Assembly (NCBI GenBank): GCA_003224515.1
Contig: QHZC01000108.1
Coordinates: forward strand, 1-17,728
Length of the DNA stretch: 17,728 nucleotides
Origin: Acidobacteriota bacterium
GTDB taxonomy: Bacteria; Acidobacteriota; Terriglobia; Acidiferrales; UBA7541
Reading direction: 5' to 3'
Notes under the pieces: model-generated
What the model was told of the DNA's origin: nothing
Database searches by the model: none
What the model saw: only the letters and a program-made list of their open reading frames with translations
Part shown: positions 1 to 7,015 of the stretch, one piece after another
Numbering within the stretch: the stretch's first letter is position 1
How the letters are laid out: every line of letters begins with the position of its first letter
Program-made: the position numbers and the translations under genes

Positions 1-187
1 CGTAACTGACGCGCTCGCTATTTTCATGGCTTCAGTCAGTGATCTCGCACCTCGCGGCCAAACTTCAGAGGGCGGCGTTATATCGCAGCTCCGCGAGCAA
101 GCGAGCCTCTCGAACAGCGTGAGCTGTTTCTCCGCAGATCCCTCCAATTCATATCGCAACAATTACCATATTTGATCCAATAGTCGC

Positions 188-382
188 TTGTTCGCGCACC
201 TCAACTGCGAACTCGACATGGGTATCCTCGATATCTCCCACGATCTCCTATCTGTCGTCGCGCTGTGTCATCGCATCGCCATTCTCAACTCCAGCGAAAT
301 CGTCGAATGCGGCCCCCTGCCGCAAATCTTCGGCGCCCCCCAACACGCCTACACGCAAAAACTCGTCGCTGTTCTCCCCCGC
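188..382 (+). pseudogene. Remnant of an Opp/Dpp-type ABC transporter ATPase (C-terminal part)
   Basis: The 65 codons read like the end of an oligopeptide/dipeptide importer ATPase (OppD/DppD/DppF type). There is an ISHDL H-loop motif (His at codon 18), then CHRIAILNSSEIVECGP, which matches the family pattern of a cytoplasmic ATPase with a 'GEIVE.GP' strand. PQHAYTQKLVAVLPR follows and corresponds to the conserved PxHPYT-LL-A-P element. Walker A, the ABC signature and Walker B are not recognisable in bases 1-187 in any frame, and an in-frame stop lies just upstream (TAG at 182). Downstream the same frame stays open to 670, but it no longer resembles the family, which should continue into a Cys-containing oligopeptide-binding tail. 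With no nucleotide-binding half it cannot hydrolyse ATP. The left window edge limits what can be said about a missing 5' portion, but the upstream sequence that is visible is not ABC-like. Confidence 0.68.
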
Positions 383-956
383 ACCACGGTCTTCTCCTCT
401 CGAACTTCCCTTGCCTCCAGCCGCGAGCCCAAAGGCTGGTGTACCTGTTCTTCGTACCCCGGCTGGATACCGGATAGAGGCTCCCGCCCTCCCTGTACCC
501 CTCGAGTGCCCTTCCTTGGGCGCAGGTCCTCCCTTTCCCTTGGTACCGGAAAGTTCAATCTTCGGCATCTTATCCTTCTGAATCTTCACTGCGATCCTTC
601 CGCAAGAACTGGAAACCGTCAAACACAATGCTTTGATGGATTACCAAGGTTCTCAGGCCGGGGTTTGTGAAATCTTTGGACTTTTCTCGACTCTTCTCAC
701 TCTTCTCCTGGACCATTGCCAAGTCCTCACCTCTCATGTATGCTTGGTTTATGTGCATTTTCGGCCAGAAGAACGAGCAGCTCTGCATCTGTTGTATGTG
801 CTGTATGCGTGTGTCTTCTGGCGCGGGGAGGCTGGCTATTTAGCGTTTCAGACAAGCCTCGAAGGTCTTGCAATCCCACCACCAGAATGAACTGGCAGGT
901 GGGTTTTTCATTTGGGGAGCAGACGATTTTCTAACCGAACACAAAAGGAGATGGCA
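383..956. other. Gene-free stretch between the ABC remnant and the rhodanese mini-gene
   Basis: About 570 bases hold only short overlapping open frames on both strands. None has a recognisable motif, a convincing ribosome site or family-like composition. Around 680-715 the plus strand is pyrimidine-rich, with repeated TCTTCTC-like runs. No tRNA or strong terminator is visible. It probably contains decayed sequence continuing from the ABC remnant plus the leader of the small gene at 957, but this is inference. Confidence 0.5.
946..950 (+). promoter_or_regulatory. Ribosome binding site that fixes the rhodanese mini-gene start
   Basis: AGGAG lies six bases before the ATG at 957 and directly abuts the alternative ATG at 951. 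Spacing therefore favours 957. That start also gives the N-terminus MCDYKHPEVLVS, which resembles the usual beginning of SseA-type sulfurtransferases. Confidence 0.65.
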
Positions 957-1190
957 ATGTGTGACTACAAACACCCGGAAGTCCTCGTTTCAAAACTCTA
1001 CGAATCCAAGGGCATCACCGCCATAGACGAAGTCATTGCCTACTGCCGCATCGGCGAGCGCAGTTCGCACACCTGGTTCGTCCTGAAGTATCTGCTGGGC
1101 TTCAACCAGGTCCGTAACTACGACGGTTCCTGGACCGAATGGGGCAACCTCATCGGCGCTCCCATTGTCAACGAAACGCGTGCCGCTTAA
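957..1190 (+). pseudogene. Internally deleted thiosulfate sulfurtransferase (rhodanese, SseA type), 77 aa
   Basis: Full-length SseA-type enzymes have two rhodanese domains and about 280 residues; the second domain carries the catalytic Cys that moves sulfur from thiosulfate or 3-mercaptopyruvate to an acceptor. Here residues 1-12 (MCDYKHPEVLVS) match the family's N-terminus. Residues 13-77 match its C-terminus: LYESKGIT, then the active-site loop YCRIGERS with Cys30, then HTWFVLKYLLG and NYDGSWTEWGN. The roughly 200 residues between are absent and the join is in frame near base 992. The missing part includes all of domain 1 and the first strands of domain 2, so a normal rhodanese fold is unlikely. 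The ribosome site is good, no stop interrupts the frame, and a T-rich possible terminator follows. It may still be translated, but catalytic activity is doubtful. Family identity is very clear; pseudogene status versus a retained mini-protein is inference. Confidence 0.8.
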
Positions 1191-1205
1191 TCTGAGCTGG
1201 CAGCC

Positions 1206-1240
1206 ACCGTCCGCTAACGGGCGCGTTTTTTTTCTCTTTT
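1206..1240 (+). terminator. Possible intrinsic terminator after the rhodanese mini-gene
   Basis: A weak CCGT/ACGG stem region is followed at about 1225-1240 by eight or more T residues and a further pyrimidine run, just downstream of the stop at 1190. The stem is short, so the call rests mainly on the T tract and its position. Confidence 0.35.
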
Positions 1241-1242
1241 AG

Positions 1243-1266
1243 GGGAGCCCGCTGCGGCGGGCTCCC
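1243..1266. repeat. Perfect 10-bp inverted repeat (hairpin)
   Basis: GGGAGCCCGC and GCGGGCTCCC flank the four-base loop TGCG. No T tract follows on the plus strand, and on the minus strand the hairpin runs into A residues. It is therefore not a standard terminator in either direction, though it may strengthen the T-tract signal just upstream or protect a transcript end. Confidence 0.7.
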
Positions 1267-1392
1267 ATCCCCGCTCAAACTTTAGTCAGGAGAATTTCTC
1301 AGCAAGGCAAGAAGAGTTTGCAGGTGCAACACAAAACAGGGGCTTGGGGCGAAGATTTCTCTCCGGTCTTCGCCCCCGATCTCTAATTCCGG

Positions 1393-1466
1393 GGCGCGGT
1401 AGCCAAGTGGCAAGGCAATGGTCTGCAAAGCCATTATCGGCGGTTCGATTCCGCCTCGCGCCTCCA
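1393..1466 (+). tRNA. tRNA-Cys (anticodon GCA)
   Basis: The sequence folds as a complete cloverleaf. The acceptor stem pairs GGCGCGG with TCGCGCC and has one G-U pair. The D-arm closes GCC/GGC. The anticodon stem ATGGT/GCCAT encloses the loop CTGCAAA, giving anticodon GCA. The variable region is four bases, and the T-arm is GGCGG-TTCGATT-CCGCC. The discriminator is T, as expected for cysteine tRNAs, and CCA is encoded at 1464-1466. It decodes UGC and UGU. It stands alone between the rhodanese mini-gene and the TlpA-like gene. Confidence 0.95.
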
Positions 1467-1521
1467 AAATCTTCCTCTCGGTCAGTTTGATGCCGATGGA
1501 AGACATCGTGCTGATTTCAGA

Positions 1522-1551
1522 GACAAGGGCAAGCTGGCTTTGCCGCTTGTC
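1522..1551. repeat. Bulged inverted repeat upstream of the TlpA-like gene
   Basis: GACAAG (1522-1527) plus GGCAA (1528-1532) pair with TTGCC (1540-1544) and CTTGTC (1546-1551), leaving a seven-base loop and a single bulged G at 1545. That is 11 base pairs in total. It lies between the tRNA and the ribosome site of the next gene. No T tract follows, so it may be a leader structure or a tRNA-transcript processing end; its function is unknown. Confidence 0.6.
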
Positions 1552-1574
1552 AAGGCTCAGGAGAAAGTAAGGCT

Positions 1575-2876
1575 ATGATTGACCTCTCGCCGCGCGGTCG
1601 TTCCCTTCGAACGGATATGCTCGTATTGCCACTTTTCTTTTGTGCTGTCGCCGCCGTGTTTTTTCGCTATTCGCTGGCCGCAGAGGCAAAGATCGACGGC
1701 CTCTGGGATGCTTCGGTTGTCGTTGGACAAGCGGAAATCCCATTTCGCTTTGAAATTGTCTCGAGGAACGGTCAAGTCAACGGTTTTTTCTTTGAAGGCG
1801 ATAAGAAAATCGGCTCCACTTCCGGCCGCTTCGTCAACAATGAACTCCAGCTTCAATACGAGTTTCTCGACGCCACGCTCACCGCTACCTTTGATGGAGA
1901 ACAATTCCAGGGCACCTATCGCTACAACCGGAAAAATGGCAAACAGTACGCTTTCCGCGCTCGCCGTTTTCGCCCTTCCCACTCCGAATCCGCCTCCCAC
2001 CCGCAAATTGCCGGCAGCTGGGAAATGCAACTGGTGGGCGAGGACAAGGGCCCCACAAAAGATTCGCGCTCCGTCCTTTCCTGGAAACTCTATCTCCGTC
2101 AGTCCGGTCCTGAAGTTACAGGCTCCATTCTTCGCGTCGACGGTGACACCGGTACGCTGGCCGGCCGCTGGCAAGGAAACACCCTTGTGCTCAGTCATTT
2201 TGCCGGAGAGCGTCCTGTTCTTTTTGAAGCCTCACTCCAGCTGGACGGCACACTAGACGTAACCTACAATCGACTCAACAAATATATGGCCGCTCGGGCT
2301 GCGGAAGCGCGCGCCAAGGGCATCCCCGAACCTCCGGATTCTGCGCGTTTCACCAGCATCAAGAATCCCAGCGACCCTTTTCAGTTCCAATTTCCCGATC
2401 TCGACGGAAAGATGATCTCAAACTCCGACGAACGATTCCACGGCAAGGTCGTTCTTCTAACCATTGGCGGGACCTGGTGCCCCAACTGCCGCGACGAGGC
2501 TCGCTTTCTCGTCGATCTGTACAGGCAATATCACGCCCGCGGCTTGGAAATTGTCAGCTTAAGTTTTGAAGCCGCAGGCGATCCGGTAGAAGACAAGCCC
2601 CGCATCGTCTCCTTCATCAAGGAGTTCGGAATTCCATATCCGGTCCTGCTCGCGGGGGCCATCGGGGAAGTCCCCGAAAAACTTCCTCAACTCGTCGGTT
2701 TCGGCGCCTATCCCACAACGATTTTTCTCGGCCGCGATGGCCGCGTCCGCCGCATTCACGCCGGCTTCGCCAGCTCCGCCACCGGGGAAGCCGGCTTCAT
2801 CCTCATCCGCGAGACCCAATCCAGCATCGACCATCTCCTCGCGGAAAGCTCCAGCGCGACGGTGACAAGCCGCTGA
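1575..2876 (+). CDS. Exported TlpA-like thioredoxin-fold protein
   Basis: This 433-residue protein is probably a thiol-disulfide oxidoreductase of the TlpA/redoxin group acting outside the cytoplasm. Residues ~14-36 are hydrophobic and end in Ala-rich sequence, suggesting a signal peptide or anchor. Residues ~40-255 are beta-rich with two similar stretches (GLWDASVVV near 42 and GSWEMQLVG near 147), and I do not recognise a named domain there. The thioredoxin-like domain runs from ~265 to 425. It has the redox motif WCPNC (Cys302, Cys305), a preceding GKVVLLTIGG strand, and the cis-proline segment GAYPTT (Pro380). AGGAG at 1559-1563 supports the ATG at 1575. The gene appears intact and monocistronic. 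TlpA relatives reduce disulfides in cytochrome c maturation or handle envelope thiols; the partner here is unknown. Confidence 0.85.
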   Translation: MIDLSPRGRSLRTDMLVLPLFFCAVAAVFFRYSLAAEAKIDGLWDASVVVGQAEIPFRFEIVSRNGQVNGFFFEGDKKIGSTSGRFVNNELQLQYEFLDATLTATFDGEQFQGTYRYNRKNGKQYAFRARRFRPSHSESASHPQIAGSWEMQLVGEDKGPTKDSRSVLSWKLYLRQSGPEVTGSILRVDGDTGTLAGRWQGNTLVLSHFAGERPVLFEASLQLDGTLDVTYNRLNKYMAARAAEARAKGIPEPPDSARFTSIKNPSDPFQFQFPDLDGKMISNSDERFHGKVVLLTIGGTWCPNCRDEARFLVDLYRQYHARGLEIVSLSFEAAGDPVEDKPRIVSFIKEFGIPYPVLLAGAIGEVPEKLPQLVGFGAYPTTIFLGRDGRVRRIHAGFASSATGEAGFILIRETQSSIDHLLAESSSATVTSR

Positions 2877-3403
2877 GCGAAGGGCGCTCTCATCGCGTGC
2901 TGTCCTCAAGAAAAAACGTTCGCCCGCGCCACTCGCCGGTCAATTTGACATTGCGCCCTCGATTCCCAATCAGCGTCCGATTGGACCGATTCCCCAACCA
3001 AGCGGCTGGGAGAAGCGCTTGGAAATGAAGCTCAAGCGGCTAGCCAAACAGTTGGGTTGCCAACTCGTTCCCATCGAACACAAGGCTGCATAGCGAACTC
3101 GTTCACCACGGCTAAGTTGCCATAGCGACTCTACATCAGAGACTTCAGTAGCTTGGTTGCCTCCGCTGCTGCTCCGATTGCTACCGGGTGGAGCGAACCA
3201 GTTCCCGGGCGGGGCTTCTACGCGCTGTGGACCACCGCCATTCCACGGCGCGCTTAGAATGAAAAACATGGAAGATGTTATGGATAGCGTAATTTTCTGA
3301 GGGACAAGTTGTCCAGAGGAGCAGTGCGACAAGGGACCTGGTCCACGTCACATTCCAAACGGCATGTTTTCGGTCCTCCAGATGGAGTTTTGATTCGCGA
3401 ACT
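2877..3403. other. Gene-poor stretch with one possible gene remnant
   Basis: No convincing complete gene is present. A plus-strand frame is open from 2866 to the stop at 3091-3093 without a good start. It ends with a basic, helix-like segment (KRLEMKLKRLAKQLG, then CQLVPIE) that resembles the C-terminal tails of some IS transposases. I cannot assign a family, so this is only a possible remnant. From 3094 to 3403 I see nothing coding. The segment near 3198-3215 (CGGGGCTTCTACGC) resembles intergenic sequence near 15659-15673. Confidence 0.35.
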
Positions 3404-4123
3404 CTACGCAGTGGCCTGATCCTTCAGCAGCGCCTTGCCTTTGCGGAACCATGGGCGCTCGCGTCTTGCCCACTCGCGCGACTCATCGTGCCGGTTTGCC
3501 GTCTTCAGAAAGTTCGCGTAGTTGTACAGCGTCTCCGGAGTCGTCGAAATCTGCGTGACTTCCGCGAAAAGTTGATCCGCGCGTTCAAGCTGTCCCGTTC
3601 GCGTGTACGCATCGGCCAGCAGCCCCCCGGCACGGTGATAGTCAAATTTTCTGTCCGCTGCGACCACCCGCTCCAAATCGGCGATTGCGCCCGCCAGATC
3701 GTTCATTCCCAACGAACACTGTGCTCGGGAATAAAACGTGTACGGAGATGCGCTCCGCGCATCGATCGCGTGAGTGAAAGCTTCTCGCGCCTTCTCAAAA
3801 TGCCCGAGATCTTTATAGAGTTCGCCCAGCTCTTCGTAATTGGCCGGAGACGGATTATCCAGGATTTGCGCCTCGACAATTCTAATGCGCGACCGTCGCC
3901 CAATTCCCTGAAAGACACCGCGAAGAAGCCCCAGATCCGGAATCACTTCCGCGACGATATACACGCCCGCCCCAAGGAAGCCGCCGAAGAAAATGACATA
4001 GAACCAGTAGTTCTCCGGACGTCGTCGCACGAAATGCACAATAGCGAAGATTTGAACCAGGAATCCCCAGGGATAAAAGAGATGGCTGAGCCCAAACATG
4101 GATGACCGTCCTATCAAGAGCAT
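3404..4123 (-). CDS. Membrane-anchored tetratricopeptide-repeat protein
   Basis: This 239-residue protein has two hydrophobic segments at its start: residues ~14-31 (YPWGFLVQIFAIVHFV) and ~39-60 (YWFYVIFFGGFLGAGVYIV). Helical TPR-like repeats follow from ~90 to 225, visible as NYEELGELYKDLGHFEKA, FYSRAQCSLGMNDLAGAI, and GGLLADAYTRTGQLERA. TPR repeats bind other proteins, so this is likely a scaffold at the inner membrane facing the cytoplasm; the partner is unknown. The N-terminal pair of helices resembles the short membrane region seen before some phospholipase-D-like proteins. The start at 4123 has an AAGGA site at a good distance; ATG at 4099 is a second possibility. It is divergent from the DUF4126 gene across about 97 bases that should contain both promoters. 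Confidence 0.8.
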   Translation of the reverse strand: MLLIGRSSMFGLSHLFYPWGFLVQIFAIVHFVRRRPENYWFYVIFFGGFLGAGVYIVAEVIPDLGLLRGVFQGIGRRSRIRIVEAQILDNPSPANYEELGELYKDLGHFEKAREAFTHAIDARSASPYTFYSRAQCSLGMNDLAGAIADLERVVAADRKFDYHRAGGLLADAYTRTGQLERADQLFAEVTQISTTPETLYNYANFLKTANRHDESREWARRERPWFRKGKALLKDQATA

Positions 4124-4220
4124 CGCTTTCCTTCATCAGCCGGTCAAACAGAACCTCAAACCTGCGGATGGAGAAGTAACTGCCTGTCTGGACCATTCTC
4201 GCCTGCTATGATGGTCCTGC

Positions 4221-4805
4221 ATGAATCCCCTGGAAACCCTCGGCCTCGCGCTTGGCGCTGGATTTTCCTCCGGGTTGAATCTCTATGCCACAGTTGCCAC
4301 GCTTGGGCTTCTGCAGCGCTTCGACGTTCTTCACCTGCCGCCTGGGCTGCAGGTTCTTTCTCATCCCTGGGTACTCGGGATCGCGCTCGCACTCTACGTG
4401 ACTGAATTCCTCGCCGACAAGATTCCGTACTTCGACACGATCTGGGACGCCATCCACACCTTCATCCGTCCGCCCGCCGCCGCGCTTCTTGCATATGCCG
4501 CCGCTGGAGGAGCCGCACCGGAATGGCGCTGGGGTGCCGCGTTAATCGCCGGCGGAATTGCCCTCACCGCCCACAGCACAAAGGCCAGCGCACGCGCCGC
4601 TATCAATGCCAGCCCCGAGCCGTTCAGTAATTGGGCGTTAAGTTTCGGAGAAGACGTCTTAGCTGTTTGGCTGACCTGGATGGCCAGGGCCCATCCGCTC
4701 GCGACAACGGCCGTCGTTGCCGCACTCGTCGCGTTTTCAGCCTTCTTGCTCTACCATCTCTTCCAATTCGCCCGCCGCGCCTTTCAGCGCCTTTTCGCGA
4801 CATGA
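4221..4805 (+). CDS. DUF4126-family membrane protein
   Basis: The 194 residues match the DUF4126 pattern. There is an opening GLALGAGFSSGLNLYATV helix and a central YVTEFLADKIPYFDTIWD motif followed by HTFIRPPAAALLAYAA. Two further hydrophobic segments lie near residues 110-125 and 150-180, and a basic tail ends the protein. Four to five membrane helices are likely. The family is widespread and uncharacterised; the acidic/lysine motif EFxADKxPxxDxxWD is its hallmark and suggests a transport or channel-like role, but this is speculation. The ribosome site is weak. The gene converges on the S9 peptidase across about 50 bases, where a short AGGGC/GCCCT stem is the only candidate shared terminator. 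Confidence 0.85.
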   Translation: MNPLETLGLALGAGFSSGLNLYATVATLGLLQRFDVLHLPPGLQVLSHPWVLGIALALYVTEFLADKIPYFDTIWDAIHTFIRPPAAALLAYAAAGGAAPEWRWGAALIAGGIALTAHSTKASARAAINASPEPFSNWALSFGEDVLAVWLTWMARAHPLATTAVVAALVAFSAFLLYHLFQFARRAFQRLFAT

Positions 4806-4857
4806 GTCCTTTGTAGGAGGGCAGCACCGCTACGCCCTTTCTGGCGAGGCTGATCCG

Positions 4858-6912
4858 CTATTTCACATACGTCGCAAGCCAATCCAAAAATGTCTTGTAC
4901 CAAAATTGCGCATTCTGCGGCTTCAGCACCCAGTGCCCTTCATCGGGAAACACCACCAGCTTAGACGGTACCCCCTGCCGCTGCAGCGCGCTGAAAAACT
5001 CCACTGACTGCGTGTACGGCACGCGGTAATCTCTTTCGCCGGCAATCACCAGCGTCGGAGTCTTGAATTTCCCCAGTTCGCCCGCGTAAGTTACAGGCGC
5101 CCACTTCTTGTAACTCTCTGGATTCGACCACGGCGTGCCCTGCATATCATGCTCTTCGAACCAGAGTTCCTCGGTCGCGTACATCGCCACTTTGTCGTAC
5201 ACGCTCGCGTAGCTCACGATCGCCTTGAACCGTCCCGTGTGCGTCGCAATCCAATCCGCCATGTATCCGCCATAAGATCCGCCCGCCGCGGCCATGTGCG
5301 TCCCGTCGATAAAAGAATATTTTTTCAGCGTGTAGTCCACGCCATCCATCACGTCTCTGTATGCTTTACCGCCCCAGTCATTCGTGATTTCATCCGTGAA
5401 GTTTTGGCCGTACCCGGTCGATCCGCGCCGGTTGATCATCAACGTCACGTATCCCGCCGCGGAAAAAACTTGCGCATTCCACCGGTACCCCCACGCATTC
5501 GACCACATCGTTTGCGGCCCTCCGTGCAGCAGCACCAGCAGCGGGTATTTTTTCGTCGCGTCAAATTTCGGCGGCCGGATCAGCATCGCCTGCACTTTGG
5601 TTCCTTCGGCGCCGTCGAACCAGAATGTCTCCGGCGCATTCATCTCCAGAGCTGCGAGAATCGAATCATTCTGATGCGTCAGTTGCCGCACGTTCGAGCC
5701 ATCGCTCGCCGCAGCGAAAACCTCAGCCGGCATCGTGAGACTCGTCCGCTCAAAAACAAGCGTCTTTCCATCGCCGCTGAATGAAATCGCAGAATTGAAT
5801 CCTTCCGTGATTACTTTTGTCGGCAAGCCGCAGCTGCATGCCGGAATCGAATAGACTGGCTGCAACGTTTCGTTCTCTGCGGTGAAGTAAATCGTCTTGC
5901 TGTCGGGCGACCAAGCCAAACCGTCTGCGCTCCGGTCAAACGTCTCGGACAGGTTTTGGATTTTCCCTGTTTGCCGATCGTACAGCATCACTCGCCAACG
6001 ATCCGCCTCGTATTCTGCCGTCAGTTGCGCGTGATAAGCGATAAATTTTCCGTCCGGCGAGTACACGGGGTCCCCATCAAATCCCGGCTGCGTGGTGATG
6101 CGTTTGGCCTCGCCACCGGCAAGCGGAACGATGAACAAATCACCGTTGGTGCTGATTGCTTCCATTTTGTCGGTGACTGCGGTAAAGCAGATTTCTTTCC
6201 CATCGGGAGAGAAATTGAGGTCTCCCGGCCCGCTCCGCTCATCCGGTGGAACGTCGTAGTTTGCTCCCGCCGTGAGATCCCGCGGCGCGGCACTTCCATC
6301 CGCCGGAACCACAAACAGATGGCTGCGCTTCCCGTCATTCCAATGCGTCCAGTGGCGATAGAGAAGATGCTCCGCCACGTGTGCTTTCACCTTGCTCTTT
6401 TCTTTTTCCGCGTCGCGCTTGCCGTTGCAATCGTCGTCTTTGCAATCCGGATACACCGAAGAAGTAAACGCAATCGTCTTTCCGTCCGGCGACCACTTCA
6501 CAATGTCCGCACCGGTCGAGAGTTTCGTCAGCGCGTGCGCCTCGCCCCCTTCCATCGGAAGCAAGTACACTTGTGAATCGCCTCCGCGTGAGGAGAGAAA
6601 CGCGAGCGTCTTTCCGTCCGGCGACCACACCGGCGAAGAATCATGCCCGCTCTGAGTCAATTGCAGCTCCGCGCCGCCCGTCGTTGACACCATCCAGACG
6701 TTGCTCGCGTTGCGGTTTGCTTCCATGTCCGGCGTCGTCATCGTGTACGCCACCCACCTTCCATCCGGCGACACCTGCGGCTCTGCAATGCGATGCAATT
6801 TGATCAGGTCATCAAAGGCGATGGGATGCTTCGCAGCCTCATGCGCGGAAACAAGAAACGCACATCCCAGCAGCAGCGCAATCACAAACTCGCATCGAAG
6901 AAAAACTTTCAT
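4858..6912 (-). CDS. Exported S9 family (prolyl oligopeptidase-like) serine peptidase
   Basis: With ATG at 6912 the protein has 684 residues, a normal length for dipeptidyl-/acylaminoacyl-peptidase relatives. A GGGAG site (6922-6926) supports this start, and the new N-terminus is a signal peptide (FVIALLLGCAFLVSA). Residues ~35-400 form a beta-propeller with repeated SPDG motifs (PD40/WD40-like). The C-terminal alpha/beta-hydrolase domain has LLVLLHGGP, the nucleophile elbow GGSYGGYM (Ser546), the acid in AGERDYRVP (Asp628) and the histidine in PDEGHW (His660). It should cleave short peptides in the periplasm or outside the cell. The permease gene lies about 100 bases upstream on the same strand, so co-transcription is possible and fits peptide scavenging. 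All key residues are present and the gene looks intact. Confidence 0.93.
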   Translation of the reverse strand: MKVFLRCEFVIALLLGCAFLVSAHEAAKHPIAFDDLIKLHRIAEPQVSPDGRWVAYTMTTPDMEANRNASNVWMVSTTGGAELQLTQSGHDSSPVWSPDGKTLAFLSSRGGDSQVYLLPMEGGEAHALTKLSTGADIVKWSPDGKTIAFTSSVYPDCKDDDCNGKRDAEKEKSKVKAHVAEHLLYRHWTHWNDGKRSHLFVVPADGSAAPRDLTAGANYDVPPDERSGPGDLNFSPDGKEICFTAVTDKMEAISTNGDLFIVPLAGGEAKRITTQPGFDGDPVYSPDGKFIAYHAQLTAEYEADRWRVMLYDRQTGKIQNLSETFDRSADGLAWSPDSKTIYFTAENETLQPVYSIPACSCGLPTKVITEGFNSAISFSGDGKTLVFERTSLTMPAEVFAAASDGSNVRQLTHQNDSILAALEMNAPETFWFDGAEGTKVQAMLIRPPKFDATKKYPLLVLLHGGPQTMWSNAWGYRWNAQVFSAAGYVTLMINRRGSTGYGQNFTDEITNDWGGKAYRDVMDGVDYTLKKYSFIDGTHMAAAGGSYGGYMADWIATHTGRFKAIVSYASVYDKVAMYATEELWFEEHDMQGTPWSNPESYKKWAPVTYAGELGKFKTPTLVIAGERDYRVPYTQSVEFFSALQRQGVPSKLVVFPDEGHWVLKPQNAQFWYKTFLDWLATYVK

Positions 6913-6921
6913 CTCTCGCTT

Positions 6922-6926
6922 CTCCC
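6922..6926 (-). promoter_or_regulatory. Ribosome binding site selecting the S9 peptidase start
   Basis: GGGAG on the minus strand lies nine bases before the ATG at 6912. It places the start directly before the signal peptide and excludes a 28-residue N-terminal extension that has no signal-like features. Confidence 0.6.
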
Positions 6927-7015
6927 TTAAAACACGGTGAGCGGCAACGCACCATGCAGAATCAGGCATATTGGCACGTTTTGCCAATGATTCCAATAGG
7001 TGCCCGCCCCGTTCA

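Noticed and set aside
248..628. Minus-strand open frame (126 codons) over the ABC remnant
   Set aside because: It overlaps recognisable ATPase codons on the other strand and has a Gly/Arg-rich composition without motifs.
6971..6987. TTGGCACGTTTTGCCAA, which looks like a sigma-54 promoter or operator
   Set aside because: The distance between the GG and GC elements is two bases short of the sigma-54 requirement. It is a simple 6-bp palindrome. A role as operator for the S9 gene is possible but unsupported.
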